From Arcticibacter tournemirensis (GTDB taxonomy: Bacteria > Bacteroidota > Bacteroidia > Sphingobacteriales > Sphingobacteriaceae), in assembly GCF_006716645.1 (NCBI RefSeq), contig NZ_VFPL01000001.1, forward strand, positions 1,922,001 to 1,986,000: DNA of 64,000 nt, given 5' to 3'. Shown piece by piece: positions 31,529 to 41,929 of the stretch; within the stretch, counting starts at the first letter, position 1, and each line of letters begins with the position of its first letter. Made by a program: the position numbers and the translations under genes. Below the pieces are notes generated by a model, which saw only the letters and a list, made by a program, of their open reading frames with translations, searched no databases and was not told the DNA's origin.

Positions 31529-32773
31529 TCATTTCTTTGCCTCCACGATCAGCCACTTATTCAATGTATTTTCCGGTGCTTCCAGCACTACTTTATAAAA
31601 CTCTGAAGGATAGTTTTTGAGGCTTAGCCAGGCATGTTGATCTTTCACCGGTACCTCTCCGATAAGACGATATGTATCTTCGTTCCCGGTTTTAAAATTG
31701 TTCGTTTGAGCCAACCATACTTTAACCGTACCTTCCGGATTGATTGCCTTCCAGCTAATATCTATGTTACCCTGTATGAAATTTACTGCTGCCCCAGCGA
31801 TAGATATTTTTCCAATCAAGGGTGTGCCATCAATTTCACGTTCAATTTCCTTTGGGACACGCACATCCATGAACCGGCAAATAGTCGGCATGATATCTAC
31901 AATTGCGGGCTCGTATCTCGTTGCATAAGAATTCAGAGGCCGATAATTCGTTGCCATCCAGGTAGTTCGTTGTCTGGGAGATTGGCCGCCGTGCCTGTGA
32001 CCGGTTTTTTCATCCCTGCCGTGATCAGTAGTAACAACCAGCATCCAGTTTTCTTTGAAGCGACTTTTACGATATTCAATAGCTTCATTTAACCTTCCTA
32101 TCTGAGCATCCAGCATTTTTACTGCCGCTTCAAACTCCGGACTGTCGCCGTGCAGGTGGCCCATATCATCCGTGTACTCCAGATATACCCATGAAAGGTC
32201 TGGTGCATTCTTCCTGATGGATGCAACAGCGTCATTTACAACCTGCTCGTCAATTTTATGCATATAAGACCGGGCGGCATCATGCTTAAACCTTAAAGTG
32301 TCCAGTTCATAACCATCATAATACCAATCAAAATCAAGGTTGCCGGCCTCGGGAAGACGATAACCGAGCAGCTTGGTCCGGTTATCCCGCCAGCTCGAAA
32401 AAATAGCTGTTCTCTTTAACGGATATTGCGACTTAAATAGTCTGAAGATATTTTGATAATTATAGTTAGGTGCCTTAACATTATTATCAGGTACGTTGTG
32501 TTTGTTTACCCATGTTCCTGTTAAAAGACTATTGTAACCTACCGCCGAGATCGTAGGAGTTTGATTATAAGCGGCTATGTCGCCACCCACATGCATGCGC
32601 GTGTAACTTCCAGCGGTCATAATTTTTTTTATGTTAGGAAGATCGAGCCTTTCTATTACATCGGCGGGAATGCCGTCCGCAATAACAAATACAGTTTTTC
32701 TGGTGCCCTGAGCCTGAACACCTGAATAAAACGCAAAAAGTGCAATAAAAAATGATAAGATGGATTTATTCAT
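31529..32773 (-). CDS. Secreted alkaline phosphatase-superfamily phosphodiesterase
   Basis: 414 residues with a signal peptide (1-21, GVQA-Q). It belongs to the type I phosphodiesterase/nucleotide pyrophosphatase group of the alkaline phosphatase superfamily. Metal and nucleophile motifs are IADGIPAD, a Thr nucleophile in [31 protein letters not shown] and GHRHGGQ. The last about 90 residues are a small beta-sandwich ([25 protein letters not shown]). It is last in the polysaccharide locus operon, 35 bp after the GH43 gene. A role in removing phosphate or opening phosphodiester links of the glycan is inference. Confidence 0.88.
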   Translation of the reverse strand: MNKSILSFFIALFAFYSGVQAQGTRKTVFVIADGIPADVIERLDLPNIKKIMTAGSYTRMHVGGDIAAYNQTPTISAVGYNSLLTGTWVNKHNVPDNNVKAPNYNYQNIFRLFKSQYPLKRTAIFSSWRDNRTKLLGYRLPEAGNLDFDWYYDGYELDTLRFKHDAARSYMHKIDEQVVNDAVASIRKNAPDLSWVYLEYTDDMGHLHGDSPEFEAAVKMLDAQIGRLNEAIEYRKSRFKENWMLVVTTDHGRDEKTGHRHGGQSPRQRTTWMATNYRPLNSYATRYEPAIVDIMPTICRFMDVRVPKEIEREIDGTPLIGKISIAGAAVNFIQGNIDISWKAINPEGTVKVWLAQTNNFKTGNEDTYRLIGEVPVKDQHAWLSLKNYPSEFYKVVLEAPENTLNKWLIVEAKK

Positions 32774-32808
32774 ATTCCAATTTTAATAAAAAAATGCTGC
32801 TTACACCG

Positions 32809-34173
32809 CTATTCTCCCGAAGGTACCTTTATATCTTGTCCGATCTTCACCGGCTCTCCGAAGTTTGGTGTGCCGTCGGTATTCCATGTGAATTTCTGAA
32901 TCCTCACGTTGCGGCCATTGTTTTCCGCCCCGTTCGGAAGCGAACGGGCATGATAGATAATCCAATCTTCTTTACCGTCGCGGGATTTAAAGAATGCGTT
33001 ATGTCCTGTACCATAGGCACCTGCCGCAGGATTTTGAGCGAAAACCGGTGAACTTGTTTTAACCCAATCTGAACGCACCATAGGGTCGCCGCCGGTTTTT
33101 AACTTCAACACTCCAAGGCAATAGTTATCTACCCAATAACCACTTCCTGAATAGACCAAAAATACGTCACCTTGCTGGTTCTTTAATATTTCAGGTCCTT
33201 CGTTAATGGCTGAACCATATTTCTCCCACGTATATTCAGGCGACGAGATCAGTGCACGTTCCCCATCTATGGTCCATGGATTACTCATTTTGGCGATATA
33301 GAGATTCTGTGGGGCACCGCCTGCTATCCCTCCCGACCATATCATATACATTTGGTTGTTGTGTTCCAGGATTGTTCCGTCGATTGCCCATTGATCTGTC
33401 GGATCGGCAATTTTTCCTTTTAAGGACCAGCTTCCCTGAACGGGGTCGGCCGAAGTATTCTCAATCACATACATGCGATGATTGGCATTTGTCCCATTAT
33501 CAGCGGCAAAATAAACATACCATTTGCCATTGATTTTGTGCAATTCGGGCGCCCATAAGTTTTTTGAATAGCTTGTACCCGAAGCGGGTCTCCATAATGT
33601 TACCGGGCTTGCTTTGCCAAGCTCCGAAACTTTCTCTGTCGGGTACACCACAATGCTTCCTCCCTGCGTATAGGTATAATAATAAGTCCCCTCACTTTTA
33701 ATGATCCAGGGGTCGGCACCACTCAATAATGGATTTGTGAAGGTAGCTGTCTCAGTCGAAGCCGGGGTAGCAGTGATCATCGTCTTCTCTGATCGTTTCC
33801 CGTAATTATCGATGGCTACAGCAGTAATCTGATAGGGTGCATATACAGGCAGTTTGAGCAGATAGGAACTTTCTTTCTGGCCGTTTACATTTACATTGAC
33901 CGATACGGCATTTTTGTCATCGGCCCCTTCCCGGTTATAAGAGATCGCGACAGAAACTATACCGGATGGATTGCTCCAGGCAATTCTCAGTTCGTTCGCA
34001 TGATAAGTTCTTTCCGCAGTTAAGTTGGTAACCGGGTTAACTTTTTCCTCTTTTGGGTTTTCCTTTTGTTCGCCGTCCGGAACCGCAGGTTCGCTACGCC
34101 CGCAGGATGAGGCGAGTGTGAAAAAAAGTATAAGGAATTTAATCAAAAACGAATGATATTGAATACTTCGCAT
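32809..34173 (-). CDS. GH43-type glycoside hydrolase lipoprotein
   Basis: 454 residues from ATG 34173, which starts a signal peptide with lipobox LASSC. After an acidic linker comes a fibronectin-like domain (about 45-130). The rest is a five-bladed beta-propeller typical of GH43. Expected catalytic acids are visible: Asp in SGADPWI (base), Asp in AIDGTIL (pKa modulator) and Glu in NEGPEIL (acid). The family includes arabinofuranosidases, xylosidases and galactofuranosidases, and I cannot place the subfamily. It is a surface or periplasmic lipoprotein in the SusCD operon. Confidence 0.87.
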   Translation of the reverse strand: MRSIQYHSFLIKFLILFFTLASSCGRSEPAVPDGEQKENPKEEKVNPVTNLTAERTYHANELRIAWSNPSGIVSVAISYNREGADDKNAVSVNVNVNGQKESSYLLKLPVYAPYQITAVAIDNYGKRSEKTMITATPASTETATFTNPLLSGADPWIIKSEGTYYYTYTQGGSIVVYPTEKVSELGKASPVTLWRPASGTSYSKNLWAPELHKINGKWYVYFAADNGTNANHRMYVIENTSADPVQGSWSLKGKIADPTDQWAIDGTILEHNNQMYMIWSGGIAGGAPQNLYIAKMSNPWTIDGERALISSPEYTWEKYGSAINEGPEILKNQQGDVFLVYSGSGYWVDNYCLGVLKLKTGGDPMVRSDWVKTSSPVFAQNPAAGAYGTGHNAFFKSRDGKEDWIIYHARSLPNGAENNGRNVRIQKFTWNTDGTPNFGEPVKIGQDIKVPSGE

Positions 34174-34255
34174 AACGTACAATTTTAAATTTAAAAAGCT
34201 CAATAAGAGGGGAGAATTACCGATTTTGAATCGGGTACATCGGAGTATTAATCTA

Positions 34256-34310
34256 TGGAATTAACAATAAGGGATTGGCCGACACGACCAATCCCTTATT
34301 GTTAATTCCA
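34256..34310 (-). promoter_or_regulatory. Perfect 23-bp hairpin inside the polysaccharide operon
   Basis: Arms 34256-34278 and 34288-34310 pair perfectly around a 9-nt loop, in the 145-bp gap between the DUF1735 lipoprotein stop and the GH43 start. No T tract follows on the minus strand, so it is more likely an mRNA-stabilising or processing hairpin, or a leaky terminator, that separates susCD expression from the enzymes. Confidence 0.75.
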
Positions 34311-34318
34311 CTTTTGTG

Positions 34319-35323
34319 CTACCACTGAACTTGCTGATCTTCGTCGGGTATCAATGTATTTAAATCACGTTGCATGGATAGTGTACCCTCAACCTTATAT
34401 TTCAATCGCTGTCCGGAAATTGTGGTATAATCCTCAAACTCGTACGACAGGTAAAGTGTAATATAAATATGTTTCAGATACGGACGCTTTGCATCCCATT
34501 CCTCAGTCTTCGTGTAATACGAAGGGTTTGCGCCTAACTTAAATTTGTTATTGTCGGCATTATCGCTCCAAAGCTGCAACTTTTTCTTACCGACAACCAG
34601 CTGATCATCCGTAAACTTAACAAACACTTTATAGTTTTTACGATCCAAATATTCCACGTTCCGCGTTCCGGCATAGAAAAAAACCGTCTTGCTGTCCGCC
34701 ACGAAAGCCCTGTGCGTGTTTAATGTCAAAGGGTCATCCGCACTCCCATCAAGGTATACCTTTAAAAGAGTACCACTATATTCACCCGAATAATCGTTAA
34801 ACGGATTAATATGCAGCATAGCCCTCCGGTATTGTTTATTCGGATTAGCTTTATAGTCATACGAAGGATCATCCAGAATCTGCAGCGGCAATACCCATTT
34901 ATCAGCCTGATCCAGATCTCCGAGAGTAAAGTCGATAGGTATTGTAACGGTACTCGTTCCCGCCGGAACTTCTATCGTTTCTGGCATACTGTAATATTTA
35001 CTGTCCAATTGCCTGAAATATAACTCCTGACGGTGTCCAAATTCTTCCTGGTTTAATCTTGCCAGCGTATCAGGGTCCAGACCAATATGTATAATACGGT
35101 TTTTGGTATTTTGCGTTGACCCGCTGATCACAACCGGAAGGTTGAACCTTACTTTTCCTTCCGGGTAATAACGCAAGTAAGCCGGTGTCACCCCCTGATC
35201 ATTTGCTTCCGCTTTGAATGATGCCATTTGAACGAATTGCTCATCTTCCCATTCATCATTACATGAAACAAAGCATACCGCTGTTGTTATCAGTAAAAAT
35301 AATATATATATATTCTTCTTCAT
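34319..35323 (-). CDS. DUF1735-type surface glycan-binding lipoprotein
   Basis: 334 residues with a signal peptide and lipobox (CFVSC, then NDEWEDE, acidic as in surface-export signals). Residues about 35-160 match the BT_3987-type N-terminal domain (DUF1735) found in Bacteroidota glycan loci. The remainder is a beta-rich domain of the kind often following it (DUF4973-like, less sure). It occupies the SusE position right after susD (20 bp), so it is probably a glycan-binding surface protein. Confidence 0.83.
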   Translation of the reverse strand: MKKNIYILFLLITTAVCFVSCNDEWEDEQFVQMASFKAEANDQGVTPAYLRYYPEGKVRFNLPVVISGSTQNTKNRIIHIGLDPDTLARLNQEEFGHRQELYFRQLDSKYYSMPETIEVPAGTSTVTIPIDFTLGDLDQADKWVLPLQILDDPSYDYKANPNKQYRRAMLHINPFNDYSGEYSGTLLKVYLDGSADDPLTLNTHRAFVADSKTVFFYAGTRNVEYLDRKNYKVFVKFTDDQLVVGKKKLQLWSDNADNNKFKLGANPSYYTKTEEWDAKRPYLKHIYITLYLSYEFEDYTTISGQRLKYKVEGTLSMQRDLNTLIPDEDQQVQW

Positions 35324-35342
35324 TGTCGCAAAGTGTAATTGT

Positions 35343-37430
35343 TTATTCAGGATTTGTCCAGCCGGGGTTTTGGATCAGTTCTTTGTTGCGCCTAAGTTCA
35401 GCAAAGTTGATGGGCCAGAACCACATTTTCAGAGTGAAAATAGAAGGCAACGAGGGTGTTTCAACCGGTGTATGGAAAAGATCATTCTGAGTTTTAGTGG
35501 CATAAGCATTATATCCATAGACTGGGGCTGACTCCTCTGCCGGTGCATCCGTCCAACGGCGTAAATCAAAATACCGGTGTCCTTCGGCAAACAGTTCAAT
35601 CTGGCGTTCTCTTTTCAACTTAATACGAAATTTGCTCTGATCGGAATACACGTCGCTTGTATAATCAGGCATTCCAGCACGGATACGAATTGGCCGAATG
35701 CCCTTCTTCATTTCGCCAATATCCCGGGAGATAGAATAAGTCTGGCTGCCATCCCACGAAGGAATGTTATAAGATCCGTTCAACTCATTCAAGGCCTCCG
35801 CATAGATCAGCAGTACTTCGGCATATCGGATAGCAGGATCAGCCTTCTTTTTCAGCCGGCTTGCATCGTATCCCGTAGGGACTACATTACTGATATCGTC
35901 AGGATGCACATACTTCTTTATGCCAATTCCTGTACGGAGCCAGAATGCTGTATTTTTATATCCATTAGGTTCTCCACGGTTGTAAAATATCTGTACATTC
36001 TTCTTTTCATCGCCTGAAGTGGTTGCGTTCAAGAGATTCCAGGTAGAACCATTATATGCAACTGAAGCATAAAAGCGGGGTTCGCGCCGAGTGTACTGTT
36101 TGTTTACACCAACTCCCACGCCTCCTAATTCGGGATAAGTTTTCGCGTTTATTTCAGCTGTCGTTACGTATCCGGTCTCCCTTCTCGCCGTGTTATACCG
36201 GCCCTCATAACCTTGTCTTCCTGCGTACATATCATTCATTCCCGGTATGTCGGTCCCATCATTCATATAATATGCGTCAACCTGTTTTTGCGTCATACCA
36301 TGGCAATTATATCCTTTAGCTTCAAGACGAGGTAACTGATGTAAAACCATAACACCTACACCTTCGCTGCCCTGGTTCTGACCGCGGGTGAAGATCAGTT
36401 CCGGATTCTGATAAGCAGGAACGGCTCCGTTAAACACTGCCCGATAGGACTCGAAAGGGTCGATATTTTTCCAGCCTGAAGGCCAGTCGCTGTTTGAGAA
36501 TTCGTTATCAAGCGGCGGAGTCACAGTTGCAGGGTACGCAACATCTCCCGTTGATTTGCTGTAAGAAACGTACAATTGATACATCCCAAGGTCCATGACA
36601 TCCTTTGCAGCCGCAGCAGCCTTCGCCCACTTCGATTCATCATAGGTTGCTGAAAGTAAATGCTTCCCGTCTTTATTAACCATTGCAGCAGCTACCTCAG
36701 CCGGCGCTTTCCCATTGGCCAGAGGGCTTGCCGCAAACAATAGTATCCTGGCGCGCAGGGCTAAAGCAGCGCCACGGGTAGGTCGGGCAATATCCTGTAC
36801 GCCTTGAGATTGAAACGGGAGCCCCTTAGCAGCTTCTGCGAGTTCCCTAGAAAGATAATCAGCACATTCCTCGTACGAATTTCGCGGCAATGCCAATTCA
36901 TTATACTCTTTTGTGTAATCAATACCTTCATCAGGCACAATAGGAACCGGGCCAAACGTACGCAGTAATATCCAGTAGAAATAAGCCCTTAAAAACCTGG
37001 CCTGTCCTTTGAGATTCGCTTTTTCGGTTTCAGTAAACGTCTTATTAATATCGATGTTATTCAGAAAAACAGAGGATTGCCGGATTCCCTGGTAAGCTGT
37101 ATTCCATATATCATCGCTTTCACCATTTAAACCACTTTCACTGTATTGTCCGTATTTCCATTTCTTGTACCGATCGTCCAAATCCCCGAAATACATGTCG
37201 TCCGCGAAATTGAAGGGTACAGCTTTCTTGCTGCTGACATCCTGCATATAATCACTCGCCAGAAAATTGTATGCCCGTGCCAGCCACCTGTTGGCATAAT
37301 CCGGATTAGTAAACACATCCTCTGTGGTCATCCGCTCATCAAAGAGATAATCTGAGTCGAGATAATCGGTACATCCGCCAGTTACTAAAATTGACGCTGT
37401 TAAGGTTAAAAATATAATGATTCTTTTCAT
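35343..37430 (-). CDS. SusD/RagB family nutrient-binding lipoprotein
   Basis: 695 residues from ATG 37430 (the TTG at 37439 is less likely). Signal peptide with lipobox VTGGC. The SusD fold shows the TPR-like N-terminal helices (ANRWLARAYNFLA, KGQARFLRAYFYWILLRTFGPVP) and the C-terminal RERQIELFAEGHRYFDLRRW signature. It forms the lid on the SusC channel and captures the glycan at the cell surface. It starts 12 bp after the susC stop. Confidence 0.95.
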   Translation of the reverse strand: MKRIIIFLTLTASILVTGGCTDYLDSDYLFDERMTTEDVFTNPDYANRWLARAYNFLASDYMQDVSSKKAVPFNFADDMYFGDLDDRYKKWKYGQYSESGLNGESDDIWNTAYQGIRQSSVFLNNIDINKTFTETEKANLKGQARFLRAYFYWILLRTFGPVPIVPDEGIDYTKEYNELALPRNSYEECADYLSRELAEAAKGLPFQSQGVQDIARPTRGAALALRARILLFAASPLANGKAPAEVAAAMVNKDGKHLLSATYDESKWAKAAAAAKDVMDLGMYQLYVSYSKSTGDVAYPATVTPPLDNEFSNSDWPSGWKNIDPFESYRAVFNGAVPAYQNPELIFTRGQNQGSEGVGVMVLHQLPRLEAKGYNCHGMTQKQVDAYYMNDGTDIPGMNDMYAGRQGYEGRYNTARRETGYVTTAEINAKTYPELGGVGVGVNKQYTRREPRFYASVAYNGSTWNLLNATTSGDEKKNVQIFYNRGEPNGYKNTAFWLRTGIGIKKYVHPDDISNVVPTGYDASRLKKKADPAIRYAEVLLIYAEALNELNGSYNIPSWDGSQTYSISRDIGEMKKGIRPIRIRAGMPDYTSDVYSDQSKFRIKLKRERQIELFAEGHRYFDLRRWTDAPAEESAPVYGYNAYATKTQNDLFHTPVETPSLPSIFTLKMWFWPINFAELRRNKELIQNPGWTNPE

Positions 37431-37442
37431 ATTACTCAATGC

Positions 37443-40400
37443 TTATAAACTGACTGATACTCCTAACGACAGCGTTTTACTCAGCGGGTATCTTTTCCCG
37501 TCTGAACTGCCCATTTCCGGATCCCAAAGCTTGAAATCGCTGAATGTTAACAAGTTTGTGCCTATCAGGAAGAAGCGAACCGTATTGAGATGGGCTCTGT
37601 TGACCAAAGTTTTTGGAAGGGAATAGCCAACATCCAGCGTTTTCAAACGCAGGTAAGATCCATCCCTAAGCCAGAATGTAGACGCCCGGTAATTGTTTGG
37701 ATTGTCTCCGTATGTCAGGCGAGGATAATCGGCATTAGGATCTTCATTTACCCCTAATACCCAGCGGTTACTGTTTGCCAGTTCATTCAATATATTTCCC
37801 CATCCGTCTCCGCCCTGGAACATATAAACCGAGGTTCCGTTAATAAAATAACTGGATTTTCCTACTCCCTGGAAGTGCACATTCACATCCAGGCCTTTCC
37901 AACTGGCTGACGCTCCAAACCCATAGGTGAGATTTGGTCTGGTTGTTGCACCAATCGCCACTATGTCATCATTATTCACAATGCCATCCCCATTTATATC
38001 TTTGTATTTGATATCACCAGGCATCACTTCTCCGAAGGTTTGTCTCGGACTATTACGGATGTCATCATAGTCTTTGAACAAACCCAGATCCACCAGGCCT
38101 CTTGCCTGGTTTACCCGGTGACCTTCCTGTAGCTTGTAGCCGTAAATAGTGTTTTCTTCATCTCTTTCAAGAATCTCATTCTTGCTATAAGTGATATTGC
38201 CACGTAAGGTGAAGTCTACCTGGTTAAGTTTCTGCTTGAGCGTAAAATTTCCATCGAATCCACGCGCTTCTACTTCGCCTACGTTTGCAGAAGGATTGCT
38301 CTCCAGTCCAGTCATTCCGGAAAGAAATCTGCGTTCCATATAAATTCCTTCACGGTGCTCATAAAAGTAATCGACAGACCCACTGAACTTATCGTGAAAC
38401 AATGAATAATCAATTCCTAAGTCCTTTTTTGTTGAGATTTCCCATGAAACATCACGGGAGGATATGGACGAATAACGCATACCATTCCAGGCAGGTTCTG
38501 AAGACTCAAAATCAGCAAACTGATAGCCTCCGCCGGTCATCTGTTCGATTGAATACAGATAAGGGAATCTAATATCATTTCCCAGATCATCATTCCCCGT
38601 TTTTCCGTATGAATAGCGAATCTTTAGCATATTCAACCAATCCAGGCTTTTCAGAATAGGCTCCTCTCCAATATTCCAGGCACCTGAAATAGCCGGAAAA
38701 AATCCGTACCGGTAATCTTTATGGAAATTCTCCGAACCGGTATATCCGAAATTGAAATCAATAAAATAACGCGATTTCCAGTTGTAATTGGCGCGTCCCG
38801 CTACTCCCTGGTTTCGGCGTGCAATTCCATTTTTAAGATCGGTACCTATATTCTGGGTAAATACTTTTGAAGCCTGACTATATTTCAAAACCGCACCCAG
38901 GTTATGAGACCCGATACTGCGGTTATAATGGGTCTCCCATTCAAAGAACTCCCGCTTGTCTCCGTCTGATCCCGACGATTGGATCATTTTTTGTTCTTCT
39001 GCCACGCGCTTAAATACGAGTTCACCTTCGTTACGAAGGCGATCGGCATTCCATACTTCGGGACGCTTGAACCGCTTAATCCAATTGGTATTGTACGTGT
39101 CATACCCGAACCTTCCCAAAAACCGGAGTCCTTTGGTAATGAAATCGAGCTTTTGATCCAGGTTTAAAGTAGTTTGGATATTATTCGCCCAACTTTGGTT
39201 GTATCCCGTCATGGTACCCTGTACCCAGGGATTGAGGTTATCGTCCTTACCTGTCCATGATGGCACTCTCCCGTTCGTGTATAGCAGAGGCATCATGACC
39301 GCATTATATCCCATCAGTGAGGTCCAGATGGCATCCGTTCCAACTCCAGGATCATTCTGCTTCCGTAAGGACCCCGAAACACCTCCGCTTAACAAAGTGG
39401 TTTTCGTAATATCCATGTCCACGCTCAAACGATAAGTATACTTATTGAAATTGGTGTTGGTATTATACTTTTTAATGGCATTGTCGACTTTATACATACC
39501 CTCCTGGTTCTGATAGCTTCCCGATATATAATAACGGGCAGTTTTTCCGCCTCCACCTAAATTCAGCACACTACGCTGACTCTTTGCTTCATCCCTAAGC
39601 ACTACATCCATCCAGTCTACATCGGGGAAACGGTCGGGATCCAGCCCAAGACGAAGTAATTCAAGTTCTGTCGGCGAATAGAGGGCTTCCTGGTTTCGGG
39701 CGGCCTTCGCCTCATTGGCCAGCGATGCATAGGTGTATCCATCAGCAAATTTTGGAAGTTTAGTCAGCTGGCTATAAAAACCTTCTACTTTAGCGTTGAT
39801 ATTCACTTTCCCCTCTTTTCCCCGTTTGGTTTTGATCAGGATAACGCCATTGGCGCCCCTGCTGCCATAAATAGCTGTAGCAGAGGCATCTTTTAACACC
39901 GTAAAGGATTCAATATCTTCCACATTAATCTCGTTCATGTCGCGTTCAAAGCCATCGATCAGTACCATTGCCGCATTGCTGGCGCCGAAAGTAGAGATAC
40001 TGCGGACCCAGAATTCGGAAACACTCCCCGGGCGCCCCGAAGTCTGCATAGCCATGATACCAGGTACCACTCCAGCCAATCCGTCGGCTATGGAGGTGGT
40101 AGGATTCGATTTGAGCCGCTCCACATCTACTGTGGTGATCGCTCCGGTCACAGCTATCTTTCGTTGCGCCCCCGTCGAAGTAATCACCACTTCGTTAAGC
40201 GCATTCGCTTTGGTTTCTTTCAGTACAATATTGACAACCCGCTGTTCTTTCACCAGTACTTCCTGCTTTTCGAAGCCAATGTATGTAAAGACCAGGGTTT
40301 GATATGCAGGCATCTTTATCGTATACTTTCCATTGACGTCGGAGATAGCGCCCAATCCCGGCATGTTGGCAATGGATATACTTACTCCTATAAGGGGTTC

Positions 40401-40511
40401 TTTATTTGTGTCCGTTATAAGTCCTGATACTGTCACCTGTTCCTGTGACAGTAGGTCAAAGGAAATTCCCAGTAACACGATACAGGTTAATAAAATAAAT
40501 TTCTTCATCAT
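37443..40511 (-). CDS. SusC/RagA family TonB-dependent outer membrane transporter
   Basis: 1022 residues with a signal peptide, a carboxypeptidase-like N-terminal domain (VTVSGLITDTNKEPLIGVSI), a TonB box/plug region (NEVVITSTG, KDASATAIYGSRGANGVI) and a 22-strand barrel ending in the short SLGVSVSL. It imports oligosaccharides captured by SusD using TonB energy. Two adjacent ATGs (40511, 40508) are equally good starts. No anti-sigma-contacting STN domain precedes the plug, so control by an ECF sigma/anti-sigma pair is unlikely. Confidence 0.95.
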   Translation of the reverse strand: MMKKFILLTCIVLLGISFDLLSQEQVTVSGLITDTNKEPLIGVSISIANMPGLGAISDVNGKYTIKMPAYQTLVFTYIGFEKQEVLVKEQRVVNIVLKETKANALNEVVITSTGAQRKIAVTGAITTVDVERLKSNPTTSIADGLAGVVPGIMAMQTSGRPGSVSEFWVRSISTFGASNAAMVLIDGFERDMNEINVEDIESFTVLKDASATAIYGSRGANGVILIKTKRGKEGKVNINAKVEGFYSQLTKLPKFADGYTYASLANEAKAARNQEALYSPTELELLRLGLDPDRFPDVDWMDVVLRDEAKSQRSVLNLGGGGKTARYYISGSYQNQEGMYKVDNAIKKYNTNTNFNKYTYRLSVDMDITKTTLLSGGVSGSLRKQNDPGVGTDAIWTSLMGYNAVMMPLLYTNGRVPSWTGKDDNLNPWVQGTMTGYNQSWANNIQTTLNLDQKLDFITKGLRFLGRFGYDTYNTNWIKRFKRPEVWNADRLRNEGELVFKRVAEEQKMIQSSGSDGDKREFFEWETHYNRSIGSHNLGAVLKYSQASKVFTQNIGTDLKNGIARRNQGVAGRANYNWKSRYFIDFNFGYTGSENFHKDYRYGFFPAISGAWNIGEEPILKSLDWLNMLKIRYSYGKTGNDDLGNDIRFPYLYSIEQMTGGGYQFADFESSEPAWNGMRYSSISSRDVSWEISTKKDLGIDYSLFHDKFSGSVDYFYEHREGIYMERRFLSGMTGLESNPSANVGEVEARGFDGNFTLKQKLNQVDFTLRGNITYSKNEILERDEENTIYGYKLQEGHRVNQARGLVDLGLFKDYDDIRNSPRQTFGEVMPGDIKYKDINGDGIVNNDDIVAIGATTRPNLTYGFGASASWKGLDVNVHFQGVGKSSYFINGTSVYMFQGGDGWGNILNELANSNRWVLGVNEDPNADYPRLTYGDNPNNYRASTFWLRDGSYLRLKTLDVGYSLPKTLVNRAHLNTVRFFLIGTNLLTFSDFKLWDPEMGSSDGKRYPLSKTLSLGVSVSL

Positions 40512-40531
40512 CTAGAATAGGTTTTCATTCG

Positions 40532-41929
40532 TTAATCTTCTTTAGCTATCTTCCGGATCACCCAATTGCCGGCCTCTCCGATATAAAAACACTTCCTCTC
40601 TTCATCGTAGGTAATTGCCTGAGGGAGGTTGAAGCGAGCCTGCTTTCGTAAATCTCCATTGGCATATCCACTTGTACCGTTATTCCCCCTTCCGGCGAAT
40701 GTGCTTACCCTTCCCTGTGGAGTCAGGATGCGTATGGCATGGTTCTCCGCATCGCAGAAATAAAAATCGTACAAATCGTCTTCTCCCGATTTTTCATACT
40801 CCGGATTTTTCACAAACACACCTTGTACCGGCTTACTCAGACGCGCAGCGGTCCCTACTCCATCTACGTAGTCTGCACTACCTGAAACTCCGCAGACAGT
40901 ATAGGGGACTTTAAAGATTTTCTTTTCCCGGTCATAATCGGTACGCATAATATAATGTTTTTGATTTGCGATTAAATAGGCATAATCCCCCGAAGGATGG
41001 ACAACCATATACAAGGATACTCTGGTATCCGGAGCTGTGAACGCCAGTTTATCCTCCTTAGTAACAAAATCATACCTTCTTACTTCAGCCGTGTAATATT
41101 TTGAATAATATAATTCTCCGTTTTGCGGATGGACCATTGAGCCGTTCACACTCCGTGCATAAACGGGGATAGGTTCCTTTTGAAGAAAATTTGACGAACG
41201 GGAAAATATGTAATTACCATATTTGGTATCGCTGGCCTGGTTTTCAGAAACAATCATGTCTTGATTCCCGTCAATCCGCCAATTGATCATGGAGACCTGG
41301 GCCATATCGGTTTTAAAGATGCTTACATATCTCCTTTCGAAGTCAATTAAACGGGCATTATTCTTATCACCTGAGAAATAAAGACGATCATGATTTCGTG
41401 GATCAAAGGTGAACCACAGTATTCCCTTAAACGCCCCGCAATCTTCGAAAGACCCTTCCTTCTCCTTGTAATTAGATCCCACTTCATAATATGTCCCTAA
41501 AAAAGTCGAAACAAGGTATTTCTTTACATAAGTTAACCGTTCCTTCGCTTCGACCTGGGTGAGTTCCTGATTATTATCATCCAGAACACTTACTTCTATG
41601 TCTCCATCATAAGCCTTCATCGGAACGATACAATACACATTATTACCGCTCACTTTGATAACTTTCGCTATTTGTCCTCCAACTGTGACTTTTATTTTAG
41701 AGGGGTCATTCCCAAAGTTTTCGCCATATATAACCAGGTCGCTCCCATATCCTGCTTCCTTAGGCGAGAAATCCGTGACCACTACCGGTTTAGACGGATC
41801 GTAACCAACATCCTGCTTTTCGCCCTCTTCTTTTTTACATTGCGTTAAGCAAAGAGCAATCAACCCGAGCCACATCCAATGGGATTGCCAGCGCCAGGCT
41901 TTAACATTGTTTTTTATTTTCATATACAT
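40532..41929 (-). CDS. IPT/TIG and NHL-repeat lipoprotein
   Basis: 465 residues from ATG 41929 (ATG 41923 also possible; the TTG at 41947 is unlikely). Signal peptide with lipobox LTQC followed by KKEEGE. An IPT/TIG immunoglobulin-like domain (VVTDFSPKEAGYGSDLVIYGENFG) leads into a beta-propeller of NHL-type repeats (ADYVDGVGTAARLSKPVQGVFV, YFCDAENHAIRILTPQGRVSTFAG). Similar proteins in Bacteroidota polysaccharide loci are surface glycan-binding lipoproteins. It is first in the operon, 20 bp ahead of susC. Confidence 0.85.
   Translation of the reverse strand: MYMKIKNNVKAWRWQSHWMWLGLIALCLTQCKKEEGEKQDVGYDPSKPVVVTDFSPKEAGYGSDLVIYGENFGNDPSKIKVTVGGQIAKVIKVSGNNVYCIVPMKAYDGDIEVSVLDDNNQELTQVEAKERLTYVKKYLVSTFLGTYYEVGSNYKEKEGSFEDCGAFKGILWFTFDPRNHDRLYFSGDKNNARLIDFERRYVSIFKTDMAQVSMINWRIDGNQDMIVSENQASDTKYGNYIFSRSSNFLQKEPIPVYARSVNGSMVHPQNGELYYSKYYTAEVRRYDFVTKEDKLAFTAPDTRVSLYMVVHPSGDYAYLIANQKHYIMRTDYDREKKIFKVPYTVCGVSGSADYVDGVGTAARLSKPVQGVFVKNPEYEKSGEDDLYDFYFCDAENHAIRILTPQGRVSTFAGRGNNGTSGYANGDLRKQARFNLPQAITYDEERKCFYIGEAGNWVIRKIAKED

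Noticed and set aside
35577-36017. 146-codon plus-strand frame inside susD
   Set aside because: A shadow frame opposite a well-supported SusD coding sequence. Many similar shadows opposite susC, GH92 and the RND gene were dropped for the same reason.
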